Shown here: positions 46,693 through 55,600 of the stretch, in pieces | How positions within the stretch are numbered: position 1 is the first letter of the stretch | Layout of the letters: each line of letters starts with the position of its first letter | Origin: Pseudomonas antarctica | GTDB taxonomy: Bacteria; Pseudomonadota; Gammaproteobacteria; Pseudomonadales; Pseudomonadaceae | Assembly: GCF_900624995.1 (NCBI RefSeq) | Contig: NZ_UYXQ01000001.1 | Location: forward strand, 186,001-250,000 | Length of the DNA: 64,000 nucleotides | Direction: 5' to 3' | Notes under the pieces: model-generated | Seen by the model: the letters and a program-made list of their open reading frames with translations, nothing else | What the model was told of the DNA's origin: nothing | The model's database searches: none | Position numbers and translations under genes: made by a program

Positions 46693-49600
46693 ATGCCTCA
46701 CGACACGCCCGCCACGGACGCCTCACCAAACAACCGCCCGCCCGATGCCTATGAACTGCTCACCCAACTGACCAGCGTTCCCACCACCCGAGAAGTGGCC
46801 TCCACCACTTTGCGCACCGCCCTGCGCGAGCTATACCCCACGCTGGATATCGACCCCGACCTTGCCATGGTGTGCAGGCCACGCTGGCGAGTCGTCGGCG
46901 ATACGATCGTCTCGTTCAGCGGCTATGCCGAGTCACTCACCTCCGTCCTTGCACGCCAGGCCATCTCACCCAAACCCGTGATCTATCTCGACGGCGAGCA
47001 TTATCTTTCACTGCAACCCGAGGACTTTAATGCCGTGCACCTGCCGGTGAAGATTGATGCCGTCGGGCGCTTGATCAACGAGCTGTCGCCGCTGCTGTTC
47101 ACCGCCTTTCAGGAACAGCAACTGGATTACTGGAACCAGTCCAACGGCGGCAAGGGTCCGCGCTGGCAAGTGTTCGCCAACTCACTGAGCAAGGTGTGGA
47201 ACGTGACCACGGTTGACGGTTGGGACGCCGACGACTGCGCCATGGCCAGGACGCTGTATCACGCCCCACAGTGGGAGACCCGCACCCTTAAGGATTTATA
47301 CAAGAGCCGGGCTTATCTGATCGATGTCGATTTGCTGCACGATGACCAGCGTCGTCATGTCAGCGTACTGGACAAGGCCGTACTGATCGGCACGCACGAG
47401 GAAAAACCCAAGATCCTCGTCTACTCACTGGTCGGCGGCTACGAAAAATTCGACTCACTGGCAGCGCTCGGCGAAAGCCTGCCGTCCAAGGTGACAGAGG
47501 CGAGTGGCGATATGACGCTGCAATGGCGTTTGTCCGAGCCGGTCGGCAATTTTTTCGACAGCCTGGCCTGCGCGTTGATCAGCATACAAATCGATACCAT
47601 CGCAGACCTGAGTAACGCACAGGCCAACGAGCCACTCGAACTGGCCCAGGCCCCTTCGACCCTTACCCGCTCCCTGCCCAGCATTGAAGACCTGAACGAC
47701 CAATCCTTGGCGAACATTCGCCAGATGCATCAACACATTCCCGACTGGCTGGCCGAGGCCAACGATGCCGATGTCGCCGCTTACAGCCGTTACCTCATCG
47801 ACCTTTCCCAAGTGCACACCTACAACCAAGGCCGCTCGTTCCAGGACGCTATTGCGCCGATACGCGACTACACCCGTGCGCAATTGCAACGCAAATTCCA
47901 GGGCCATAAGCAGGGCGCCCAACTGAACCCTGACAAGGTCGAAGTGATCATCCGCAGCCCGGTTATTTGGGGCTCTTTCACCGTGCCTGGGCAGGTGGAT
48001 ATCACCCGCCGCAACCTGATCGACCTGGCCCTGGAAAACCTCACCGGCCTGCCTACCGGCGACAAAAGCGTGGTGTACAACGGCGGCGCAACACCGGATT
48101 GGCTGACCTACAGCTATCTCGAAGAGGTGATTGCACAGCTGGATATCGGCGAACAGTATCCGGCGCTGGTCAAACGCACGCTGCTCGAAGACTCAAAGCA
48201 GTCGCAGGCTCGGCGGTTGCTCTACGCCACCCAATTGCGTGTGCAGTTACCGCTACTGGCCCTGCAATGGAAAATCCAGGCGCGCAACGGCCTTACTGAA
48301 CTCGGCTACCGCTATGTCGCTGCCGTGATGCAAGCCGAGGCGCATGAACGCCAGGTGGACGGGCAGGAAATCGTCATCCGCCCGTTGGCCTTTATCCCCA
48401 CATTGCGCCCCGGTCACGAGCAGGATGTGGTGACCAACATGTTCGTGATCGGGCCGAAGTCAGCCGACAGAGGGCCCTGCCTGCTGTACCGCCCGCTACT
48501 GGAACCGGCGCTGCGCCAGTTCCCTACCCGGCAAAACCTGTTGTATGCGATCAAGCATGACCGACCGCTGCGCGAGTCAGTGCTGGCCTGGTTACCCGAG
48601 GCGGCACGCTTCAACTACGCGCAATACGTGTTTCCCGATACCCTGCCGTCACCATGGACCTTGGTCCGCGTGTTGATCGAGCCCGCCACCGTGGTGTACA
48701 TGAGCGGCCCTATCGTCCTGAGTGACGATGTACTCGGCAATGGCGTACTGGACGCGCTGTTCAAGGCCAACGCCAACGCCATGGTCGACCTCGCAACACG
48801 CCAATCGGTGTCCAACGTTAAAAAACGCTGGGCGACCTATCGCCAGGCTGGCTGGCGAATTTTCAATGCCGCCCTGCCGTACCTTGGCCCTACCGTGGGC
48901 GTCGCGGCCTGGATGTGGCAAATCATGAGTGACCTGGAGGAAGCCGGGAAAGCGATCAATACACCGGACGAGCCAACGCCCTGGACCTCGCTGGTGGACC
49001 TGTGGCTTAACTTGGGCATGGCCCTGGCCCTGCATGTAGCTCTGCGTCATCCGCCCACGCAGGCAACCGCCGAGCCGTTGAAAATCAAAGTGGCCGACGA
49101 GCCGGTGCTGATCACCGAGCCGCAACAGCCGGCGCTGCCGGCGCCAACCGTCACCCGCGTGCAGATGCCAGATCTGTCCAGCACCGAATTGTTCGCGTCG
49201 CATCAGAAATCCCTGCACGTCAGCGGCGCGCTGAGTCGCAGCCCCTCAGCCCTGAAGACGCGGCTGGACAGCTTAAAAGTCGACCGCCCCACCGATTTGG
49301 GTGAGCAGAACAAGCAAGCCGGCCCCCACCTTCACCTCTACCCGTCAGAAAATAAATGGTTTGCCCCGGTGGGTGAGCGCTGGTTTGAAGTACAGGTGGG
49401 CGCCGACGATAATGTGATGATTATCGACCCGCTCATCCCCACACGCACTGGCCCATTGCTGATCGGCAATAAGGCCGGGCAATGGTTCGTCGACACCCGC
49501 CTGCGTCTGCGCGGCGGCGGGCTGCGCAACCGTCGCAAAGCTGCCGAGGGCCCCAGACCCGCGCGCATTGACGATCTGCGTGAAAAGCTCGAAGAATTCC

Positions 49601-51324
49601 GTCTCAGCGAACCCGATCATCAAAAAAAGCTCTCTGACGCCCTCGCCGCCATAGGCTCGCAACCCGGCCCGTCCACCGACGCGCGCCGGCAAACCTTCAT
49701 CACAGAGGTCAATAAACGCCTGCTGGAATACGACGAGCCTATTCGCCAACTCAGGGCCCTGGGCATCATCGATGCGGTACCCAACTACCAGAGCCTCATG
49801 ATCAATTACATGAAAAACCAGCTGATGCTGACTGAAGCCGCCCTTGATGAGCAGCTGCCTGCTTACCGTGACACCTTGCTGGCCGCCTTGGACATGCTCC
49901 AATCGACAGAGCCGGTGGACCCCGCCATCGAGACGCAAACCGCTCAGGGTATGGCAACCCAGAGCCTGGAAATAATCATGCGGCTGGAGTACGTGGCCAG
50001 CCGTATCAAAGAGCTGGAAAACCTGGGTTCAGAGGGGGCTAAGGTCATCCAATCGACACTGCGCACCCTGCCAGATATCAGGCTGGTCGACATGAAAGCG
50101 GTGCTCATCACCGTGTCGCAGTACCTGTGCGTCAATGCCGGTGACAGCGAACTGCTGACCCGTGTGCGTACACAACTGAACGCCATCGTCGACGCCGCCG
50201 ACCTTAATGTGCAGAGCGTCATTGATATGCTTGGCCTGCCTCACAACAACACCTTGAGTGAACGCATCGAAGCGCTCAACAGCCTGGCCGAGCAATTTTC
50301 GGTTGTAGACCGGCGCCTGCTGGACCTGCACGCCGATTACGCCGAACAGCTGCAGCGCACGCCCTTGGAAGCTTTGCGCCAGCGCATCGACGAGTTTCAT
50401 CAACAGACCCTCGGTGAGTTGGCGCGGCTGTTGCGCGAACGCAAAGCCCTTGAGCCCAAGCCCGGCCCGTCGAAGCCACCCGAGCGGCCGCGACGCAAAA
50501 TCATCAAGACCCGCTTCAAAGGCGTCGTGGTCGGAGAGCCACGGGAAAACGATGCCACGCTGGTGGACGTCAAGGCCCCGCTGACGGGCAAACTAATTGC
50601 GACCTTTCACGAAAAAAACCCGGGAAACTGGGTCGAGCACAAAACAACCAACGTACCCACGCCAACATCAAAAACCGCCGACCTGGGGGTGAGTCTCAAC
50701 GCCGGGCAGCAGTTACTGGATGAAGACCGGGCCGTCACTCAACGCCTGTTGGCCCACTCGCGCAGGCCGGGGCGCATCCCGGTAGAAATTGAAGAGATGT
50801 TCCACCAGCACGCGGCACGCTTGGAGAGCGCCGCGATAGAGGTGGAAGCGGCCCTGACCCAGCTGAACCTCACCGAAAGCGACCGCCCTTCAGCGGCCAC
50901 ACTCAACCGCAGGCTCAATGACGGCGCCCGACGGTTCTATGAGCTGGGGACCCAAACGCGAATCACGATGACCAAGCAACAACCGCCGACAGCAGCGCGT
51001 GTAGAGTGGTTGCACGCTCAAGGGCTGGTGAAGATTGCCAAAGTGATCAATCGTCGGCGCCTCAAAGGGCCCGGAAAAGATTACTTGGACGAGTACGAAA
51101 TTCGCGACTCGCAGAGCCAGTCCGTGCTGTGGTACGCGCATTTTCACTATGCCGCCCCCCAGGCCGGGGCCGACTATTTTACCGCCGCGCACCTCAAGAC
51201 CCGCGAACAGCAAAAACTCGGCGGCGCAGTGCAGCGCACAGGCACCAGCGATAAAGACCAGATCGCGATTTACCGCAGTGAAATCAGCCCTCAGCTGGCC
51301 AGATCCGTGTTTTTCGACGCTTGA
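46693..51324 (+). CDS. Giant dermonecrotic-toxin-like protein (DUF6543 type)
   Basis: This 1543-residue protein resembles the large DUF6543/dermonecrotic toxin N-terminal proteins frequent in Pseudomonas. Residues 1-700 fit the TcdA/TcdB-like pore-forming region (LTQLTSVPTTREVASTTLR near 20; LARTLYHAPQWETRTLKDLYKSRAY-type segment near 195). A hydrophobic stretch (about 715-785) could insert in membrane. A second globular part begins near 880 (HLHLYPSENKWFAPVGERWFEV), followed by helical segments (about 955-1260), and a conserved C-terminal domain from about 1435 (VEWLHAQGLVKIAK ... YFTAAHLKTREQQKLG). No Sec signal is seen and no cognate immunity gene is adjacent. The catalytic activity is unknown. 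Confidence 0.75.
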   Translation: MPHDTPATDASPNNRPPDAYELLTQLTSVPTTREVASTTLRTALRELYPTLDIDPDLAMVCRPRWRVVGDTIVSFSGYAESLTSVLARQAISPKPVIYLDGEHYLSLQPEDFNAVHLPVKIDAVGRLINELSPLLFTAFQEQQLDYWNQSNGGKGPRWQVFANSLSKVWNVTTVDGWDADDCAMARTLYHAPQWETRTLKDLYKSRAYLIDVDLLHDDQRRHVSVLDKAVLIGTHEEKPKILVYSLVGGYEKFDSLAALGESLPSKVTEASGDMTLQWRLSEPVGNFFDSLACALISIQIDTIADLSNAQANEPLELAQAPSTLTRSLPSIEDLNDQSLANIRQMHQHIPDWLAEANDADVAAYSRYLIDLSQVHTYNQGRSFQDAIAPIRDYTRAQLQRKFQGHKQGAQLNPDKVEVIIRSPVIWGSFTVPGQVDITRRNLIDLALENLTGLPTGDKSVVYNGGATPDWLTYSYLEEVIAQLDIGEQYPALVKRTLLEDSKQSQARRLLYATQLRVQLPLLALQWKIQARNGLTELGYRYVAAVMQAEAHERQVDGQEIVIRPLAFIPTLRPGHEQDVVTNMFVIGPKSADRGPCLLYRPLLEPALRQFPTRQNLLYAIKHDRPLRESVLAWLPEAARFNYAQYVFPDTLPSPWTLVRVLIEPATVVYMSGPIVLSDDVLGNGVLDALFKANANAMVDLATRQSVSNVKKRWATYRQAGWRIFNAALPYLGPTVGVAAWMWQIMSDLEEAGKAINTPDEPTPWTSLVDLWLNLGMALALHVALRHPPTQATAEPLKIKVADEPVLITEPQQPALPAPTVTRVQMPDLSSTELFASHQKSLHVSGALSRSPSALKTRLDSLKVDRPTDLGEQNKQAGPHLHLYPSENKWFAPVGERWFEVQVGADDNVMIIDPLIPTRTGPLLIGNKAGQWFVDTRLRLRGGGLRNRRKAAEGPRPARIDDLREKLEEFRLSEPDHQKKLSDALAAIGSQPGPSTDARRQTFITEVNKRLLEYDEPIRQLRALGIIDAVPNYQSLMINYMKNQLMLTEAALDEQLPAYRDTLLAALDMLQSTEPVDPAIETQTAQGMATQSLEIIMRLEYVASRIKELENLGSEGAKVIQSTLRTLPDIRLVDMKAVLITVSQYLCVNAGDSELLTRVRTQLNAIVDAADLNVQSVIDMLGLPHNNTLSERIEALNSLAEQFSVVDRRLLDLHADYAEQLQRTPLEALRQRIDEFHQQTLGELARLLRERKALEPKPGPSKPPERPRRKIIKTRFKGVVVGEPRENDATLVDVKAPLTGKLIATFHEKNPGNWVEHKTTNVPTPTSKTADLGVSLNAGQQLLDEDRAVTQRLLAHSRRPGRIPVEIEEMFHQHAARLESAAIEVEAALTQLNLTESDRPSAATLNRRLNDGARRFYELGTQTRITMTKQQPPTAARVEWLHAQGLVKIAKVINRRRLKGPGKDYLDEYEIRDSQSQSVLWYAHFHYAAPQAGADYFTAAHLKTREQQKLGGAVQRTGTSDKDQIAIYRSEISPQLARSVFFDA

Positions 51325-51326
51325 CC

Positions 51327-52865
51327 TCAGCCCTTCCAGATTGACTGCAGCCGCGTCAACGCAGCCCTGATCGCCGCTTCCGGCACGGCGGCGAAGCCCA
51401 GCACCAAACCGGCGCGTTGGTCGGCGGGCGTCGCGCAGTCGGGTAGCCAATAGCTGCTCAAGCCGTTCACCTCTACGCCGACCGTGTGCGCCTGCGCAAG
51501 CAACTGCTGTTCACGGGCCAGGCTGGCCACGCGCACGGTCAGGTGCAACCCGGCCGCCACCCCAGGCAAGGCGCCGACGCCGGGCAAATCGTTCGGCCAA
51601 CCGGCAAGCAAAGCGTTACGCCGGCTCAACGCCGCGCGACGCATGCGCCGGATGTGTCGTTGAAAATGCCCAGCCGCCATAAACTCGGCCATCACCGCCT
51701 GGGTACTGACTTCCGAATGGCGCATGTCCACGGCGCGACGCCGGGTGAAAGCGTCCACCAGGCCCGGTGGCAACACCAAGTAACCCAGGCGCAAGGCCGG
51801 GAACGCCACCTTGCCGAAGGTGCCGACGTACAGCACGCGCCCACTGCGATCCAGTGCCGCCAACGGTGACAGCGGCGCGCCGCTGTAGCGGTACTCACCG
51901 TCGTAGTCGTCTTCGATGACCCAGCCGCCCGTACGCTCGGCCCAGGCCAACAGTTCCAGGCGCCGCGCCAGGCTCATCACCACACCCAGCGGGTACTGGT
52001 GGGAAGGCGTGACATACGCCACCCGGCAATCACCAAGGGTGTTCAGCACTTGGCAATCAATGCCTTCGGCGTCCACCGGCACACCCTGCAGGCGCCCGCC
52101 AGCCAAGGCGAACGCATGGCCTGCTGCGCGATAGCCGGGATTTTCCACCGCCACCCCGTCGCCAGGCTCTACCAGCAACTGTGCACAAAGGCTTATTGCT
52201 TGCTGCGCACCACTGGTGATCACTATTTGCTCAGCCGTGCACTGCATGCCTCGCGAGCTGCGCAAGTAAGCGGCGATCAACCCGCGCAGGCGACCGTCAC
52301 CTGCCGGGTCGCCGTAGCACAGCTGTTCCAGGTCCGGCTTGCGCCAGAACGCCCCATTCAGCTTGGCCCATACCTCGAATGGGAACAGATCAAAGGCGGG
52401 CACGCCCACGCGAAAGGCCCTGGGCGGCCCCGATGGAGGCAAGGAAAGGTGATTGTTTTTTACCCGCGCCAGGCCTGCGCTGTGGATAACTTCAGCGTCG
52501 AGATCTACGGGTAAATCCTGCCATTTTGTGGATAAACCTGGGGATAACCCTGTTAGTAACCCTGTGGACACTTTTGTGGATAGTTTTTTTGCCGTGGGCA
52601 ATTGAGCTACGTAAGTGCCATCGCCAACCCTGCTCTCAATAAACCCTTCCGCATACAGCTGGTCGTAGGCGCGCACCACGCTGTTACGCGAGATCGACAA
52701 TGCCTTCGCCAAGTCACGGGTGGCGGGTAACCGCGTGCTACTGACCAGCCGCCCGTCCAGCACTCGCTGGCGCAAGGCTTCATATAGCTGGCGAGTCAGG
52801 CCTTGGCGACGGTCCAATTCAATACCGGCAGGGTTAAATGACAGCGGGGGCGAAATGGGCGGCAT
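51327..52865 (-). CDS. MocR/PdxR-like GntR-aminotransferase regulator
   Basis: This 512-residue MocR-family regulator has an N-terminal GntR winged helix (about 18-85: LPATRDLAKALSISRNSVVRAYDQLYAEGFIESRVGDGTYVA) and a C-terminal class-I aminotransferase-fold domain (about 150-512). The PLP lysine lies in YVGTFGKVAFPALRLGYL near 345, and AWAERTGGWVIEDDYDGEYRYSG near 310 is typical. The linker (about 94-128) is a repetitive Ser-Thr-Leu stretch encoded by DnaA-box-like DNA. It is divergent from the PaiB-like gene and probably controls it, as MocR proteins often control the divergent gene. Confidence 0.92.
   Translation of the reverse strand: MPPISPPLSFNPAGIELDRRQGLTRQLYEALRQRVLDGRLVSSTRLPATRDLAKALSISRNSVVRAYDQLYAEGFIESRVGDGTYVAQLPTAKKLSTKVSTGLLTGLSPGLSTKWQDLPVDLDAEVIHSAGLARVKNNHLSLPPSGPPRAFRVGVPAFDLFPFEVWAKLNGAFWRKPDLEQLCYGDPAGDGRLRGLIAAYLRSSRGMQCTAEQIVITSGAQQAISLCAQLLVEPGDGVAVENPGYRAAGHAFALAGGRLQGVPVDAEGIDCQVLNTLGDCRVAYVTPSHQYPLGVVMSLARRLELLAWAERTGGWVIEDDYDGEYRYSGAPLSPLAALDRSGRVLYVGTFGKVAFPALRLGYLVLPPGLVDAFTRRRAVDMRHSEVSTQAVMAEFMAAGHFQRHIRRMRRAALSRRNALLAGWPNDLPGVGALPGVAAGLHLTVRVASLAREQQLLAQAHTVGVEVNGLSSYWLPDCATPADQRAGLVLGFAAVPEAAIRAALTRLQSIWKG
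52481..52583 (-). other. Cluster of DnaA-box-like sites inside the MocR gene
   Basis: Two perfect DnaA boxes (TTATCCACA on the minus strand, at 52481-52489 and 52527-52535), two one-mismatch copies (52539-52547, 52575-52583) and one two-mismatch copy (52563-52571) lie in the same orientation in 103 bp. They encode the interdomain linker of the MocR protein. Confidence 0.8.
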
Positions 52866-52890
52866 ATTGGACCTATGAAATGGGCACTAG

Positions 52891-52932
52891 ATGGCTCTTA
52901 CAACGAGCCATTAGCCTGCCTAGGATGCAGGC
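52891..52932. promoter_or_regulatory. Two tandem inverted repeats in the MocR/PaiB divergent promoter
   Basis: ATGGCTC-N7-GAGCCAT (52891-52911) and GCCTGC-N7-GCAGGC (52914-52932) are both perfect and separated by two bases. They lie in the 87-bp gap between the divergent starts, so they are candidate operators for the MocR regulator. Confidence 0.6.
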
Positions 52933-52952
52933 ATTCGCCAAGGAAAATTTCC

Positions 52953-53591
52953 ATGTACACACCCCGCGCCTTTGCTCTCGACGATTTGCCCGAATTGCAG
53001 CAACTGATCCAGCACACTCGCTTGGCGCAGTTGGTGACCTTTGGTGAGCCAGGCCTGCAGGCCAGCCACTTGCCGCTGTTGCTCAACCCCGATGAAGGCC
53101 CGAATGGCACCCTCTACGGTCACCTGGCCAAGGCCAATCGCCAATGGCGCGACCTGCAAAACGGCAGCGAAGCCTTGGTGATCTTTGCCGGCGCCGAGGC
53201 CTACATCAGCCCGGCGTTTTACCCGGCCAAGGCCGAGCACGGCAAAGTGGTGCCGACTTGGAATTACATCGCGGTGCATGCGTACGGCAAGGCAGAAGTA
53301 TTTACCGACGCCGAGCGTTTACTCGCCTTGGTCACGGCACTCACCGATCGCCATGAAGGCAGCCGCGCCCAGCCGTGGAAAGTCAGCGACGCCCCGGCCG
53401 ACTACATTGACGGCATGCTCAAGGCCATCGTCGGCTTCGCTCTGCCCATCGACCGCCTGATCGGCACGCGCAAACTCAGCCAGAACCGCAGCCAAGCCGA
53501 CATCAACGGCGTGCGCGAGGGCCTGGCTGCCAGCATCGATGTGCGCGACCAGACCCTCGCGCGCTTTATTCCTCAAGGAGCTTCAGAATGA
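52953..53591 (+). CDS. PaiB-like FMN-binding negative transcriptional regulator family protein
   Basis: This 212-residue protein of the PaiB family has an FMN-binding split-barrel fold. It begins MYTPRAFALDDLPELQQLIQ, with SHLPLLLNPDEGPNGTLYGHLAKANRQW (about 43-70), AEAYISPAFYPAK and VPTWNYIAVHAYG (about 106-118), all typical. In Bacillus PaiB works with the acetyltransferase PaiA; here a GNAT gene overlaps its stop by 4 nt. The ATG at 52953 has AAGGAAA upstream. Whether this protein regulates transcription or is an FMN enzyme cannot be read from the sequence. Confidence 0.9.
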   Translation: MYTPRAFALDDLPELQQLIQHTRLAQLVTFGEPGLQASHLPLLLNPDEGPNGTLYGHLAKANRQWRDLQNGSEALVIFAGAEAYISPAFYPAKAEHGKVVPTWNYIAVHAYGKAEVFTDAERLLALVTALTDRHEGSRAQPWKVSDAPADYIDGMLKAIVGFALPIDRLIGTRKLSQNRSQADINGVREGLAASIDVRDQTLARFIPQGASE

Positions 53592-54034
53592 GCCAGATCG
53601 ACATCCGCCAGGTCACTGCCGCGGACCACGCCGCGTGGCTGCCGCTGTGGCAGGCGTACTTGGCGTTCTACAACACCGAGTTACCGGACGCCGTCAGCCA
53701 CAGCACCTGGCAACGCCTGATCGACGCCAATGAGCCGACCCATTCGGCGCTGGCCTGGCAGGATGGCAAGGCGGTGGGCCTGGTCAACTTCATCTACCAC
53801 CGGTCCAACTGGAGCATCGAGAACTCCTGCTACCTGCAGGACCTGCTGGTGCACCCGGCCCAGCGCGGCACCGGCGTGGGCCGCAAACTGATCGAATTCG
53901 TCTACGCCACCGCCAAGGCCGATGGTTGCTGCAAGGTCCATTGGTTGACCCATGAGACCAATGCCACTGCGATCCAACTCTACGAACGCATTGCCGAACG
54001 TCCTGGCTTTATCCAATTTCGCAAAGGTCTTTAA
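53588..54034 (+). CDS. GNAT family N-acetyltransferase
   Basis: This 148-residue GNAT enzyme is predicted to transfer acetyl from acetyl-CoA to an amine. The acetyl-CoA loop is LQDLLVHPAQRGTGVGRKLIEFVY (about 80-103), containing the (Q/R)xxGxG/A pattern as RGTGVGRK. The start overlaps the PaiB stop (ATGA), so the pair is coupled. Pairing with PaiB suggests a polyamine or other small amine substrate, but this is inferred by analogy to paiAB. Confidence 0.92.
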   Translation: MSQIDIRQVTAADHAAWLPLWQAYLAFYNTELPDAVSHSTWQRLIDANEPTHSALAWQDGKAVGLVNFIYHRSNWSIENSCYLQDLLVHPAQRGTGVGRKLIEFVYATAKADGCCKVHWLTHETNATAIQLYERIAERPGFIQFRKGL

Positions 54035-54044
54035 GGAGCGCAGC

Positions 54045-54716
54045 ATGCCTATCTCACCCGCCGACTGGAAAGGCGTCCCGGCGCCTACCGTTGAACTGCT
54101 CGAAGGGCGTTTTATCCGCCTGGAAAAGCTCGACCCGGCCCGCCACGCCGACCAACTGTGGCAAGCCCTCGAAGGCCCCGGCGCCGACCCTAAATTGTGG
54201 GACTACTTGCCTTACGGCCCGTTTGCCGAGCGCGCCGCGTTCGATGCCTGGCTGAATAACCACGCCGCCAATGCCGACCCGTATTTTTTCAGCGTGATCG
54301 ACCGCGCCAACGGCCAGGTGCAGGGCATCCTCAGCCTGATGTCCATCGTCCCGGCCCAGGGCCGCATCGAAATCGGCCACGTCACCTTCGGCGCCCCGAT
54401 GCAGCGCTCGCCGAAAAGCACCGAGGCGGTGTATTTGCTCGCCCAGTACGCGTTTGAACAGGGCTACCGTCGCCTGGAATGGAAGTGCAACAACGGCAAT
54501 GCCCGCTCCAAATACGCGGCGGAGCGCTTGGGCTTCAGTTTTGAAGGCGTGTTCCGCCAGCACATGGTGGTCAAGGGGCAGAACCGCGATACCGCGTGGT
54601 ATTCGATCCTGGATTCGGAATGGCCGACGGTTGGGGCAGGGTTTGAAGCGTGGCTGTCCGAGGCGAACCAGAGTGGTTCCGGCCAACTGAAAACACTGGC
54701 CGAGTGCCGAGCCTAG
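54045..54716 (+). CDS. GNAT acetyltransferase, RimJ/RimL-like
   Basis: This 223-residue GNAT_3-type acetyltransferase shows GRFIRLEKLDPARHADQLWQAL at the N terminus, RIEIGHVTFGAPMQRSPKSTEAVYLLAQYAFE (about 106-137), and RRLEWKCNNGNARSKYAAERLGFSFEGVFRQHMVVKG (about 142-178), the classical RimJ/RimL pattern. It lies 10 nt after the first GNAT gene with AAGGAG before its ATG, so it is third in the operon. The substrate is unknown; protein N-termini or amines are possible. Confidence 0.92.
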   Translation: MPISPADWKGVPAPTVELLEGRFIRLEKLDPARHADQLWQALEGPGADPKLWDYLPYGPFAERAAFDAWLNNHAANADPYFFSVIDRANGQVQGILSLMSIVPAQGRIEIGHVTFGAPMQRSPKSTEAVYLLAQYAFEQGYRRLEWKCNNGNARSKYAAERLGFSFEGVFRQHMVVKGQNRDTAWYSILDSEWPTVGAGFEAWLSEANQSGSGQLKTLAECRA

Positions 54717-54736
54717 TTCTGAAAACACCCTCGATC

Positions 54737-54831
54737 AATGTGGGAGCCGGGCTTGCCCGCGATGGCGGCGGGTCAGCACTGCAGATGCTGGCTGACACAC
54801 TGCCATCGCGGGCAAGCCCGACTCCCACATT
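54737..54831. repeat. REP pair after the GNAT operon
   Basis: GTGGGAGCCGGGCTTGCCCGCGATGGCG and inverted CCATCGCGGGCAAGCCCGACTCCCAC flank about 35 nt. This is the GCCCGCGATGGC subtype, with matching extra C/G changes in the outer stem. It lies between convergent genes. Confidence 0.92.
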
Positions 54832-54855
54832 AGATTTTCAGCGGTTTCGAACAAC

Positions 54856-55379
54856 TCACAAACGTCTACGAACCTTCACCACGCCCATCTTCAACCCAAA
54901 CGGCCTGAACACCGCATTCAACGATTTCAGCGTCTGATTCCCCTCGCCATGTTCGATATGCACCAAGGTGCGCACAGAGATTTTGCACATCTTGGCGAAC
55001 TGGCTTTGATGCAGGCCTGTGACTTCGGTGCGCAAGCGGCGTACCGCTTCGGCGATTTCCAGCGTGCCATCGGCCAAGGCATCCTGAATGCTTTCAATCA
55101 GCAGGGTTCGTTCATCAACGGTCAGGCTCATTTCAATCCCCACTCTTTCAGGCGCTGCGGCTCTCAGGCCTTCGAACAGTTCCTGGCTGTCGACGAGGTC
55201 ACCCAACAAATGACACACCCCCCGCCAGTCCACCTCGCCTGCCCGTTCCAGCTCTCGTGGCCATTGGGTGGTGCGCGTGATGCCTTCGTCGTCCATCACC
55301 ATGGACGCCAACTCGTAAATAGGGGCAAGGCGTCCTGCCACTTTCCTTTGGTGTAGATTTGTAGCGTCAGGCTGACCAT
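54856..55379 (-). CDS. XRE-type helix-turn-helix protein, probably frameshifted
   Basis: The main frame (55341 to 54856, GTG start) encodes 161 residues with a C-terminal XRE-like helix-turn-helix (TGLHQSQFAKMCKISVRTLVHIEHGEGNQTLKSLNAVF, about 108-145). The GTG has AGGA too close (3 nt) to be a good start. An overlapping frame starts at ATG 55379 after a normal CAGG site, reads MVSLTLQIYTKGKWQDA, and ends soon after. Adding one base near 55330 joins the two into one protein of about 174 residues. I therefore suspect a single-base deletion or sequencing error. It may be an antitoxin-like regulator; no partner toxin is visible. Confidence 0.65.
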
Positions 55380-55600
55380 GGCTTTTACCTGCAATTTAAT
55401 GCGTCTATCAGCTAAAAAGTGCCAACTGCTATGTGGACGCTGCGCACCTGTTAAAACTGCAATAACATGCATGAAACAAAAAACCTTGGCGCTATTTACG
55501 CAATAAAATGCAGAGACAGTACGCGTCACACCACTGACACACTCCTGCAATCCCCCTGCGCTATACAGGTCGACTCGTTTCCATAACAAGGTCGTCTGCC

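Noticed and set aside
52481..52583. A chromosomal replication origin at the DnaA-box cluster
   Set aside because: No AT-rich unwinding region and no dnaA, dnaN, rpmH or parAB gene is near, and the boxes lie within a coding sequence.
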